In this document: positions 11,166-21,738 of the stretch, one piece after another | How the letters are laid out: every line of letters starts with the position of its first letter | Numbering within the stretch: position 1 is the first letter of the stretch | NCBI GenBank assembly: GCA_000729835.1 | Contig: JFHB01000008.1 | Span: forward strand, 248,001-312,000 | Length of the DNA: 64,000 bases | Reading direction: 5' to 3' | DNA from: Atkinsonella hypoxylon | Lineage: Eukaryota; Ascomycota; Sordariomycetes; Hypocreales; Clavicipitaceae | Notes under the pieces: generated by a model | The model's database searches: none | Told to the model about the DNA's origin: nothing | The model's input: only the letters and a program-made list of their open reading frames with translations | Translations under genes and position numbers: made by a program

Positions 11166-11929
11166 TATAATTTTGCGTGCACAGTGCAAAAGCTTCCAGT
11201 AAGTTGTATTTCGGTGCAATGGAGAATGTAATCACATGCTCTGGTCAGTCGGATTGGACGTTGGGAGAGGCTTATGATGACAATCTTGCGGAGAGGAGGG
11301 GTGACTAATTGACTAATGACGGACTGCTCCACTCCGATCCAATTTTCCGTTCAAAACTGCTTGACTACCCCAGTATTGCAGTTACCGGTAGATGCAAATT
11401 GTCGATGACGCCGCTGCACTGCTAAGACTGCTTGACCAACTATTGAGTGAACCTCGTAGTTAGAAGATTGAACAGAAGAGAACAACCACTTCAGGGAGGA
11501 AAATAGAACCATAACCACTCCATGGAGTTCTGAAACGACCAAACGGTGTTAGTTGTCGCCCGAAATGATTGCAGGGTGCAGGGTAGCCCGCCCATAAGTA
11601 GCCGCCACGTCCTGCAGGTCCCTGTTCTGGCGTCGGCATCACCCACCAACAGTGAAATGAGGGGCAGATAGCTGCAATGCCAAAACATTATCGAATTAAG
11701 CAGTATCAAACGTATATTGCACGCTACGAACACACGGCCAAGGCAAATTCAGTGTGGCTCTCAAAGAAAGGTAGCTACAACGCTGAAAGGACAAAGTCCA
11801 AGGCTAAAGAGGCACCGGACAACCGAGGTCGGCAAGCGGCTCTTCCCAACTTACTATAACACCCTTGCGATTGGAGACCAAATAGCTGACTACGAATCTT
11901 GAAATCATCAGTTCACCCGAACAACTGCC
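11166..11929. other. Divergent intergenic region, HIT / MOG1
   Basis: Putative promoter region for two divergent genes. The overlapping short open frames look non-coding. Nothing else is seen. Confidence 0.5.
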
Positions 11930-12713
11930 ATGCCGAGCTATCTCAGCACGCCTCTGTATGGAGGCGCAATAGTTTGTGATCTGCCAGAGAAGTTTGCCGA
12001 CGTCAGGTAAGTCACAAAGGCACGAAACGGAAACTGCTCACAGCCTCTCGTTAGGATAGCGCGAGCAGTCATACGTGTTCGTCAGTAGTCGCTAACATGT
12101 AACCATACGTGAAGCAAGCTGCGTCAAGTGCCTGACAACCAGGAAGTCTGGATCGACAAGGATGGATTCACAAGCATCATATTTGATATAACCGAACGAG
12201 TTGGTGGGCCTGGAAACGGTCCTGAGATTGATGGCCGTGCAATGACGACGCACTTAGAGGATATGGTAGGGTTGGATATCGACACAGTCAAGATTTGGAA
12301 TACAGCAGAGACCGAATTTACTCGTCTTGAGTACGTCTATTGCTGTTGTGCATACGCCGTGGCACATCGTCGCTGCACTTTCCTGACTAACACTTGCTGA
12401 AAATATCGTCAGATTGAAATGCCCCGCATACACTCTCATTGCAACCCAAACACCCAATACTGGGCAATCGCGCAGCTCCGCATCAGCGCCAGACTTCACT
12501 GCCATTATCATGACGCTTCTACGCCTCGAGACATATAAAGCAGATGTCCTTATAACAATAAATGTCCCGCACATCAAAGGAGAATACAACGAGGAAGAAG
12601 TTGATCTCGAGTTGGGGAAGCAAGGGAAACTCATTGGTGATGCAGTTGAGCATTCAGCTCGTATCTGGGAGACATTAAAAGTCAAAGATTGGGGACTTTT
12701 TGGAGAACCATAA
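11930..12713 (+). CDS. MOG1: Mog1-like Ran-binding nuclear import factor
   Basis: Three exons, 11930-12006, 12115-12330 and 12413-12713, give 197 aa, the usual Mog1 size. Mog1 binds Gsp1/Ran and promotes nucleotide release during nuclear protein import. The N-terminus MPSYLSTPLYGGAIVCDLPE is the family signature (TPLYGGAI). It is followed by DVSKLRQVPDNQEVW across the first intron and IIFDITERV. The C-terminal half has TIIMTLLRLE-type text (AIIMTLLRLETYKADVLITI) and ends WGLFGEP. Splice joins at AG/C and GA/A both restore family sequence. The remaining uncertainty is small, as the start ATG immediately precedes the conserved head. Confidence 0.92.
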
Positions 12714-12737
12714 AGTAGCCTGTTGACATACATTGAA

Positions 12738-12767
12738 CCCCCCCCCCTCCAAAAAAAAAAAAAAAAA
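12738..12767. repeat. Homopolymer pair C10 and A17
   Basis: Ten C (12738-12747), then TCC, then seventeen A (12751-12767), beginning 25 bp after the MOG1 stop codon. This is the longest homopolymer noticed in the window and may be a genuine microsatellite or a sequencing-prone site. Confidence 0.9.
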
Positions 12768-13611
12768 TCCCCGACTTACTGATCAGTCCATAATTTGAGT
12801 TCTCAGAGAAATAAGAATTACTTCGGAACCTTTCTGACGCAAACTGGCATAATGTCTAATGATATCATGCGATACACGGCAGTCCTCTTCAAGTAACAGA
12901 ATCACAAAGTCGTACAATATTCAGGTCAGAGCTACTAACTGGTTAGTATGACGCAATAATATTTATTTTGAGCTATCCTTCATCTGCATGGTCGACTGTC
13001 AAAGAATGCGGCTTGATTACCTGACGGTTTGTCGCAATACGCCCCCTTGATAAACATGGATTAGGCTCCCAAGTAATATCTGCACCAATACTTTCAACAG
13101 CACCTGTATCGGGAAATTTCCATTATAACGAACACCTCTCAAAGAAAACAATATAATCGTAGATTACCATCTGACAAACTGAAGCTTTCCCTGCGCCTAG
13201 GAGTGATTAATGCGGTAGGTATTGATAATGTTTCACGCCTCCTCTTGTGGCTTGGTCTATTGCCACGTCTAGCAGAGGTTTCTTTCTGTTGGGCAAGGAT
13301 CTGATAAGTGAACTTGGTGATACACTGGCACAGCACAACAATCAACTTGGAAATGAAGACGAACATTCAGGGAGTTGCAGGCAACAAGTACTGATATCCA
13401 AGAACGCCTCAACTGATTACGGGCGGCCAGGGACTATATACTGAAATTGGAAGTTGACTTTAGACTCGTCTACAAATATAATGCTTCTACTGATATTTCT
13501 AACGTATTGATGACTCTATGTATGGACGACGTACTTACCTTTACCTACCCCGAGACTCCGTGCATGAGTGACTTCGGTATGCAAATCAGGGCCACTCAGC
13601 GACAAGATTAT

Positions 13612-13641
13612 AGCCGAGCGGAGCCGAGCGGAGTCGAGCGG
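13612..13641 (+). repeat. Three tandem 10-bp units AGCCGAGCGG
   Basis: Units at 13612-13621, 13622-13631 and 13632-13641; the third has one change (AGTCGAGCGG). Each unit ends in CGG, and the array is about 560 bp upstream of the aconitase start codon. Confidence 0.85.
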
Positions 13642-14200
13642 CTGTTCGGCTCCAACACCGAGCAAACTTGTGATGCGGTCTCAGTTGTCATGCCCTAGGC
13701 AATAGAACTAGAACAAAGCAATAATTCAGATCAGACGGAATTATCTGGCTGTAAAGAAAAGAAGAGGTTCGTGAATAGCTAACTCTACTGCATGTCGTCG
13801 TGACAGTGCGTGTTGTAAGGACCTGGTTGAGATAGTGGCGTACTCAAGCTGTAATTACTCGGCCTTGACTGGCCGGGTAGGATTATTATCACAAGGCTTG
13901 TGACTGGCTGTACAGAATCCAGCCCACTGTGCTAGGTCTGAGATGCATACTCTTCTTCACAAGCTCCACAATTAGCTGGTGCTCGGTAACAGCTGGCAAA
14001 GGTTGGTTTCTCTTGCCGAGCGCTCTCCAACTCAAAAAGACAGTCCTTCTCCCTACTCTTTATCTGTTTTATCTCGTTGCCTTCACCTTCCAGGTCCTAT
14101 CTTCTGGAATTGATCTGTATTGGAGCTCGTGAAGGGCTGACACTGCCAACACAGCCAACACAGCCACTCTCCCCTCTGCCTAGTTGGCATACGGCTCACG

Positions 14201-16933
14201 ATGCTTGTATCCAGACAGGTTCTGGGCAGTCTTGCCCGATCCCGCGTCCTTACTGGCGGCGCCATCAGTGCTCGTCGGCTCGCAACTGCTGCCGATTCTG
14301 CTCTCGATAAGAAGGTGTGTTTTTCTTTGACCAGATGGCTTCGTTCTTGTTTCGCAGCATGCCCGATCAATGTCGCCTTCAACAGTCCATCAGCGATTAT
14401 AGGTGGAACTGGAATTCTCCCATATTAACTCCTTCCTTCAATCGATCTAGGTCCGGCAAAACATCTGGGAAGAAAACAACTTCATCAACTACAAGAAGAT
14501 GTCCGAGAACCTCGCCATTGTTCGATCCCGCCTTAATCGTCCCCTCACATATGCAGAGAAGATTCTGTATTCGCATCTGGACGACCCTCATGGTCAGGAC
14601 ATCGAGCGTGGCAAGTCCTATCTCAAACTGCGGCCAGACCGCGTTGCCTGCCAGGACGCCACTGCACAGATGGCTATTCTCCAATTTATGTCCGCAGGAA
14701 TGGATCAGGTGGCGAATCCTACCACTGTCCACTGCGATCACTTGATCGAGGCCCAAGTCGGCGGGGAAAAAGATCTTTCTCAAGCCATCACTATCAATAA
14801 AGAAGTCTACGATTTTCTCTCGTCTGCTTGTGCCAAGTACAACATTGGCTTCTGGCGCCCGGGATCTGGTATCATTCACCAGATCCTTCTCGAAAACTAT
14901 GCCTTCCCTGGCGGCTTGCTTATTGGTACAGACTCTCATACTCCTAACGGTGGTGGTCTAGGCATGTGTGCTATTGGCGTTGGTGGTGCTGATGCTGTCG
15001 ATGTAATGGCCAACCTTCCGTGGGAGTTGAAAGCCCCGAAGGTCATCGGCGTCAAGCTCACAGGTCAATTGTCTGGATGGACAGCTCCTAAAGGTATGGT
15101 CTCCAGGTCATGTCAAAATTTGCTTTTGGCAATACTCAGCTGCCGTTTTTCGTTCAAGCAAATTTCCTTCCCTCGTGTCACTAGCCAACTGACTCATTTT
15201 ACTCTTATAGACATTATACTGAAGGTTGCCGATATTCTTACTGTCAAAGGAGGCACTGGTGCGATCGTGGAATACCATGGACCCGGCGTCGATACGATCT
15301 CTTGCACGGGTATGGGTACAATCTGTAACATGGGGTAGGCTATGTATTCCTGACTTTGAAATGAGAGCTAATACTAACAATATTGCTTTTAGGGCTGAGA
15401 TTGGAGCTACCACATCCGTCTTCCCCTTCAATGATCGCATGTATGAATACTTGGCCGCCACCAGGCGCAAGGATATTGGTGATTTCGCCCGTTCCTATGC
15501 TGCAGAACTGCGCGAGGACCAGGGTGCAGAGTATGATCAATTGATCGAGCTCAACCTTTCTGAGCTTGAGCCCCATATAAATGGCCCCTTTACCCCAGAC
15601 TTGGGTACTCCCATCTCCAAGTTCAGCCAAGCAGTGAAAGAAAACGGATGGCCCGAAGAGCTCAAAGTCGGGCTCATTGGATCTTGTACCAACTCTTCTT
15701 ATGAGGATATGTCTCGCGCTGCTGCAATCGCTCGCGATGCTCTAGACCACGGTGTCAAAGCCAAGGCTGCTTTCATGGTAACTCCGGGATCCGAGCAGAT
15801 TCGTGCTACCATTGCACGAGATGGCCAACTGCAGACTTTTGAGGAGTTCGGCGGCATCGTCTTAGCTAACGCTTGCGGCCCATGCATTGGCCAATGGAGA
15901 CGTAACGACACGGTAAAAGGCCAGAAGAACTCCATTTTGTCGTCGTACAATCGAAATTTTACTGGACGAAATGACGGCAACCCTGCCACGCACTCTTTTG
16001 TTACATCTCCCGATCTTGTTGTGGCCCTCACGATCGCTGGTAGCCTGCATTTCAACCCTCTTACCGATAAGCTCAAGGACCAGGATGGCAACGAGTTTCT
16101 TCTGAAGCCCCCAACAGGAGATGCACTCCCACGCAATGGCTATGACCCTGGTAATGATACTTATCAGGCTCCTCCTAAGGAGCGAGGCAGCGTCACTGTC
16201 CAGGTTTCACCTACATCCGACCGTCTTCAGATTTTGCAGCCCTTCGAGCCTTGGGACGGGAAAGACGCGACCAACCTACCCATTTTGATCAAGGCGAAGG
16301 GCAAGACAACAACGGACCACATCTCGATGGCTGGTCCATGGCTCAAGTACCGTGGCCACCTGGACAACATTTCTAATAACATGCTAATTGGCGCCATCAA
16401 TGAAGCCAACGACGAAGCGAATAAGGTCAAAAACTTCACTACTGGCGAGTGGGATGCTGTTCCTGCAGTAGCTCGTGACTACAAGAAAAAGGGTATCAAG
16501 TGGGTTGTCATTGGTGACTGGAACTACGGTGAGGGAAGCTCGCGTGAACATGCTGCACTCGAGCCTCGTCATCTTGGAGGCCTTGCAATCATCACCCGAA
16601 GTTTTGCTCGTATTCATGAGACAAACCTCAAGAAGCAGGGCATGCTTCCCCTTACTTTTGCGGATCCAGCCGACTATGATAAAATCAAGCCCGATGACAA
16701 GGTAATTCTGATACAGAAATTTTATGCGCGACTATGATCTTCCTACTAACCTGCACTAGGTCGATATTCTCTGCACACAACTTGCTGTTGGCAAGCCAGT
16801 CACTATGGTTGTTCATCCCAAAGAGGGCAAACCGTTTGAGGTTTCCTTGCAACACACTTTCAATGAGCCACAGCTTGAGTGGTTCAAGAATGGAAGTGCT
16901 CTGAACACTATGGCCAAGGCTGCCCGAACCTAA
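14201..16933 (+). CDS. ACO1: Aconitate hydratase, mitochondrial
   Basis: Five exons, 14201-14314, 14451-15093, 15211-15334, 15393-16701 and 16760-16933, give 787 aa. The enzyme interconverts citrate and isocitrate in the TCA cycle using a 4Fe-4S cluster. The Arg/Ser/Ala-rich head (MLVSRQVLGSLARSRVL, then ARRLATAAD) fits a mitochondrial presequence. Cluster ligands are C392 (GSCTNSS) and C455/C458 (ACGPCIGQW), with the same 63/66-residue spacing as in mammalian aconitase. Other family blocks are GTDSHTPNGGGLG, KTTTDHISMAGPW and GEGSSREHAALEPRHLGG. The frame is continuous through all four introns. Length and motifs are normal, with no sign of damage. Confidence 0.98.
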
Positions 16934-19900
16934 GAGTTGCTGAACACCTGGACTGAGAGAGCTTGAGCTGTTTAGAGCAGTGCTGTAAAGAGTTGTGGTC
17001 TGTATGCAATCTTGATGATGGGGTGGTGTATGGTTTCTTTTAGTTATATATGTAATTTGTACACACTCAAAATGCCGTGATCGATATTCGCAGTTGACGT
17101 TGCTGTTTGTATTCGATAGCCCTGCGAATCATGCGCTTGATTAGCGATGCCGTGCTAGTCTTTTCCTGAGCATCTTTCTACATAGCCTGGGGGCCAGGGT
17201 GCCTTTACGTGTTTGGTATATTGTTGTCTCCTATTAAAATCTGCGCACAATTGTCTGTATTTTTATTCAAAGTACTATTACTCTTGATATACATGTACTT
17301 TGACCGAGTCTGTATTTTTCGAGGGCCGTAAAGTTTTGCGAATCTCTCCTACACAGGCCTGAGAAGAGGCAAATATTCATGGCTGTGGTTTTATGATGAA
17401 ATCCTCAGGAAAAGGCCAAAGAGACGCATGTGACAAAAGATAGATAATATAATGCTGGTATTAATAGATAAAGGCAATGAAGGACCAATTTAATTACATC
17501 TTATTATATCGTACCTACTAGCAGCTCTTGCAAGTGAATCTTGACGAGTTCATGGCCATCGAATACAAACGACCCCGTTGATAAACTCTAGGCACCTCAT
17601 GTCAGACCCTGCACGTGACATGGCAACTAAGATACTAATTTATGGTCATAGAGTAGTGTGCTAGATACTTAAATTGATATACAACTTACTAGATATTATG
17701 AGGGAAAGTGGAGCTTTGCCTGAGATTTGTGTCATCAATGAAGAGCGAGCACAAACAGAGAGAAGCGTAGCCGCCTGCTTTTCATCTTCATAATAGAATG
17801 AGAGTTCTTATTTTAATCATGGTCAAGTACTGCTTAACAAATCGTCGGGCTATATGTTGATTGATTTAGGGTGTACTGTGATCTACGTGATCACGAAGAT
17901 TTAGTGTCGAAGACCTTTTTTTCTACGCCGATGCCTGCCGAATTTATCGGTATCATAGGCGCGGGGGTTAAAGCTATTGCTACAGCTTGCAACATATGAC
18001 TAGAAAAGGCCCTCGCCTCAATAGTGGCTATCTCTTTACGCAGCAGAATCTCACCGCCTAATTTCTGTATTTTAAGGTCTAACACTAATGTTTTTCTGAT
18101 CTAGTATATCGCGACACGCCCTAAATTTTATCGAGTAATAGCCGGACAATTTAGGAGAAAGAATTCAGTTAAAGTATATGATTCTTTACCGTTTCTATAG
18201 GGCCGTCACGTTATTGATTTTGTCTAAATAGGGCAAAGCGAAAAGCTACTCTACTCTTACTTTCCTCTGCTGCTTCCTCACAATGACGTAAAACCCAGGG
18301 AAAGCGGCGTTTTCCCTTAAAAAAGGACGTCCATTGGGCGGTGAGGTCGCTGTGCAAAGAGATAACTACGGGACCTAGGTAGGTACCTAACTCTTTGAGG
18401 TTCAAATTGCTCCGACTCTGTACTGCGGACCTACATCTTATGAGACTGCTACTTTGTCGACTAAACACTACACCTGATTACCACTAGGGGCCCGCAGCAC
18501 AAGCAGCCTAGTATCGAATGCGTACAGTTAAATTGATCGGCCGCGACAACCTGCAACAACATAAATAACAACTTATAGGGCTGTTAATCTACTTAGGTGC
18601 GCGCAGATTAAATAAACTCTGTAGTCAAAATATCTTTTTTAGTGGTGTGCGCGCTGTAAATCTAATTCCTATAAGTCAGCACTCAATCAATTAATGTATA
18701 TACTAACGCTTCTTGGTTAATTAAGCAACAACAAGCCACAAGCAGCGATAGATAATTAAGATTCCGAAATTCAATTGATCGCGCCGACGACGGATGATGA
18801 CTCTAATATGTGGGCATCCCACCTACTTAGACACAAGTTCCCAGACTGTCATATCCTCGCTTCCTTGCATTACCCCTTTGTCACAACGGGGTGTCGTTTT
18901 CCACAACACACTAAAGTACCTAGATTGAACTCTGAAATGCGTCTGTTGAGAGAGAAAGCTACGTTACTTCGCCTCTCAAGGCCACAGAATTACCGTGCTT
19001 AGACCTTCAAAGCCTGTTCCTATGCCTTCAATAGACCTTAGTTGCGATACATTTAATCGCAAGCGCAAGGTTAAGCAGAGCTAATATAGCTTTCAGACGT
19101 ACAATATACCTATTTATAACGTAAATTATTGCTAGTGCCTATCTTATACTAATTTAATCTATAAGAGAGATACCTGTTATCACACCTCTTTTAGTTAGAC
19201 CGTATTCCTTGTTGGTACAGTGTTGGAGCTGTTTAGTTCTTCAAGAGATAGCCGCTACTATAGCACGAAGCCTACTACAGAGGAAAAGACCTTCATGAGG
19301 GACCTTCCTCCTTTAATTGCTATTGAAGATGCTAATAAAGCGAAGGCTACCGTAAGTTTAAGTGTCACAAATTGCAGCAGAATCTTCGGCTTTCATAGCA
19401 GCTTCGACGTCAAGCAGCTTCAACGACAGCTTCATCTGTAGCTTATTTCGCCGCTTTCCCTGTGCCTAGGATGCCGATAATTCCAAGGGTCTTGTAGGTG
19501 CCTTATAGAATCACTGGTGATTTGTAGAAAATGCTTGCTATACAGATATCAAGGGGTAGAAGTACCTACGTAGCTAATTTGAGTCATATCATCGATTGTG
19601 TCTGCTATTAGCATACTATATTAATACATGTTTATATAATTTTATGTGAAGACGAAGTAAGACTTCCGACCATCCACCGTGGAAACCACGGTAGAACTCA
19701 ATTACTGCAGATCACCCCGCAACCTAGACAACGTCACGTGAAGATAAGCCGATACTGCTTCTGCCCCTTAATTGAATTGTCTGGCAAGTTCCTGCTCGGG
19801 TTTTTATGAGCAATCGAGCTTAACTGGTCATAAAGGGAACATTTGTTATGCAATTCTTCTATGGCTCAAACTTCAGCGACAGTTTACACCTTCTTTATCT

Positions 19901-20003
19901 CGCATTATCTCCGTTCTCATAAACCAAAGTTGCATGAAGGCTTTGTAGAAGCCGTCACCGCCCTGCTATCGACGTCGACGAGCGAGACGTGAAGCTCCAA
20001 ACG
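16934..20003. other. 3.1-kb AT-rich gene desert
   Basis: No gene can be supported in the longest intergenic stretch of the window. It is AT-rich with scattered short frames. It contains a GACCTAGGTAGGTACCTAAC motif (18372-18391), a partial inverted repeat with ends ACTTATAGG (18571-18579) and CCTATAAGT (18668-18676), and an unrecognised 73-codon frame at 19220-19441. It could hold decayed transposon sequence, but no recognisable transposase or reverse transcriptase is seen. Confidence 0.5.
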
Positions 20004-21033
20004 ATGCCCAACATTCAAAGATTTAGTGCTGTGCGAGCCCGTTCATATGTCTTCAGGCTCCCTCTATTCACTCGAGCGATAATTATGGTGATAATAGGAT
20101 TCTGGATCATCAGTCTTCCTTCCTTGTGGGACTTACAACAATGGGGCTCGTTGATCCCGGACAAGATCACTTTTACAACAGGTTTAACCGCCAGTTTTCC
20201 GACTAGGGCAACATATTCTAACTAAGCGGCAGCTTATCGCTTGTCTACCTTTCCTTTCATCCATCTGAATTTTATTCATGCGATTTCCAATCTTGTCGCA
20301 CTGACTCCGCTCATGGAGAGATTCGAGAATGAATATGGGACGCTCACCAGTCTGGCTTTATTTTTTGGACGTAAGGTATCTTGATATCTAACTCATCTCA
20401 AGGCAGACTTGCTGAAAAAACCATCACAGCATTGACTACAGTCCCTGCTCTTTTCTACGTTGTCATTGAGCGAGGAATCTTAAGGGCGAATTCTAGTGTC
20501 ATGGGAGCTAGGTTAGTGTAGAATCGCGATCATGTGAAATCTGCCGTAGAGGAGCTGACGAAACTGTATATACAGCATCTGGGTGTTTCTGCTTTTAGGT
20601 ATGGAGGCAATTCGAACGTACAGGGCAAACCCACACATAATCATCGGAACATATCATATTCCGACGTGGACAACACCATTGCTTTTAATGTTCGTTGTGG
20701 CTGCCCTGATACCCAGCACAAGTCTGCTGGGTCATCTTTGCGGTGTGGCGGTAGGCTACATTTGTAAGTTGGACTGGTTGGAACAAGATAACAGATCTTA
20801 CTAAGAGAGTGTCAATAGGCGGTCTTGGGTACCTCAAATTTGTCGCTCCCCCTGAATGGGCATTGAGATGGATAGAGAACCGACTCAATCTGCTTTCAGT
20901 CCTCCCCCACTATGTTAGCATCGATCAGAAGACATATGGGCGATTCGGTGTACTACCATCAACGACACGAATGGGAATGGGAAGTAGTGTGGCTACAGAA
21001 CTAGTCAGCAGTACTCAGCGTCTTGGTCCCTAA
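20004..21033 (+). CDS. RBD2: Rhomboid intramembrane protease Rbd2
   Basis: Five exons, 20004-20181, 20233-20370, 20430-20511, 20576-20763 and 20819-21033, give 266 aa. Rbd2-type rhomboids are Golgi serine proteases that cut substrates within the membrane and, in fission yeast and Aspergillus, take part in sterol-regulated (SREBP) cleavage. The sequence has several hydrophobic segments. The catalytic serine lies in VMGAS (S133, whose codon spans the exon 3/4 junction). The catalytic histidine lies in LLGHLCGVAVGY (H186). The conserved HLNFIHAISN loop is in exon 2. The soluble C-terminal tail is Ser/Thr-rich, as in fungal Rbd2. Intron 1 uses a less common GTTTAA donor but has a good CTAAC branch site. 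Confidence 0.93.
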
Positions 21034-21738
21034 GCATGTATAACTCAAGAGTGAGAGCACTTAAATATACAGTTAGGAGGAAATACCTGTTGCGTAATTT
21101 GGGACGTGGGGTATGATTTACTATTTGCGATACAATGCATAGGCCTTGGAGTTTACGGAGAGTTTTTTCGCTATGCACCGGTCAAATTGTATGTCGGAAG
21201 TGATAACACCTCGTCAATGATACCATTATGTCAAAACCGCTAAGACATAGCAAATTTGGGTACTTTTAAGATTTGTATACTCTTGGATTTAAATATTCCA
21301 TCTCCATCGCTGTGAAGTGAACGTACAAAGGAACGAATCCTACGAATCAGACGCATCATTGTACTTGTCCTATCTCGGTGTGCACAAGTATACTTCTGTG
21401 GAAAGAATATGCCGTGAGTCATATTTTATCATCAACTAAATATAATATCCTTCCAATGTATGTGCCAGTTTCCTCTTTCTGAATAACGCTGTTTTAATGC
21501 TTCAACAAGCGCAAAATAACCTACCTACCTACCTAGGTAGGTAGGTAGGTACTCGTGAGAGGTTGATTGCTGTTCAAAATATGTGGACCGCGACCGCTGT
21601 CCTCACACCCCGATAGTTGCAAGCTTCCCCTGCTGTCGCGTCAGGTTAGTAACGCATGACTACAGCAGTTCACCTTTAATAGCGTCGCTCCAACAGGTGC
21701 AACTTCTTATTTCGATATCACCCTGCAGGACCGCTGGC
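21034..21738. other. Intergenic region with a 32-bp palindrome
   Basis: It lies between two same-strand genes, RBD2 and GAA1. It holds the palindrome at 21519-21550, about 190 bp before the GAA1 start. No other feature is seen. Confidence 0.6.
21519..21550. repeat. Perfect 32-bp palindrome (ACCT)4(AGGT)4
   Basis: Four ACCT units followed by four AGGT units give 16 + 16 bases of perfect dyad symmetry centred on CCTAGG at 21534/21535, with no spacer. The flanking bases (A at 21518, A at 21551) do not pair, which defines the ends. Confidence 0.95.

Larger units (their letters stand above)
12714..14200. other. Intergenic region upstream of aconitase
   Basis: These 1.5 kb hold a C10/A17 homopolymer pair just after MOG1 and a three-unit 10-bp tandem repeat at 13612-13641, both listed separately. 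Otherwise there are only short, non-conserved frames. The aconitase promoter must lie in its right part. Confidence 0.5.

Noticed and set aside
18571..18676. Inverted ACTTATAGG/CCTATAAGT pair as a second MITE
   Set aside because: Only nine bases match perfectly at the ends, the inner arms align poorly, and no target-site duplication is visible.
19220..19441. 73-codon frame in the gene desert
   Set aside because: Unrecognised, AT-rich surroundings, GCTTC-type repetition near its end, and no start or splice context.
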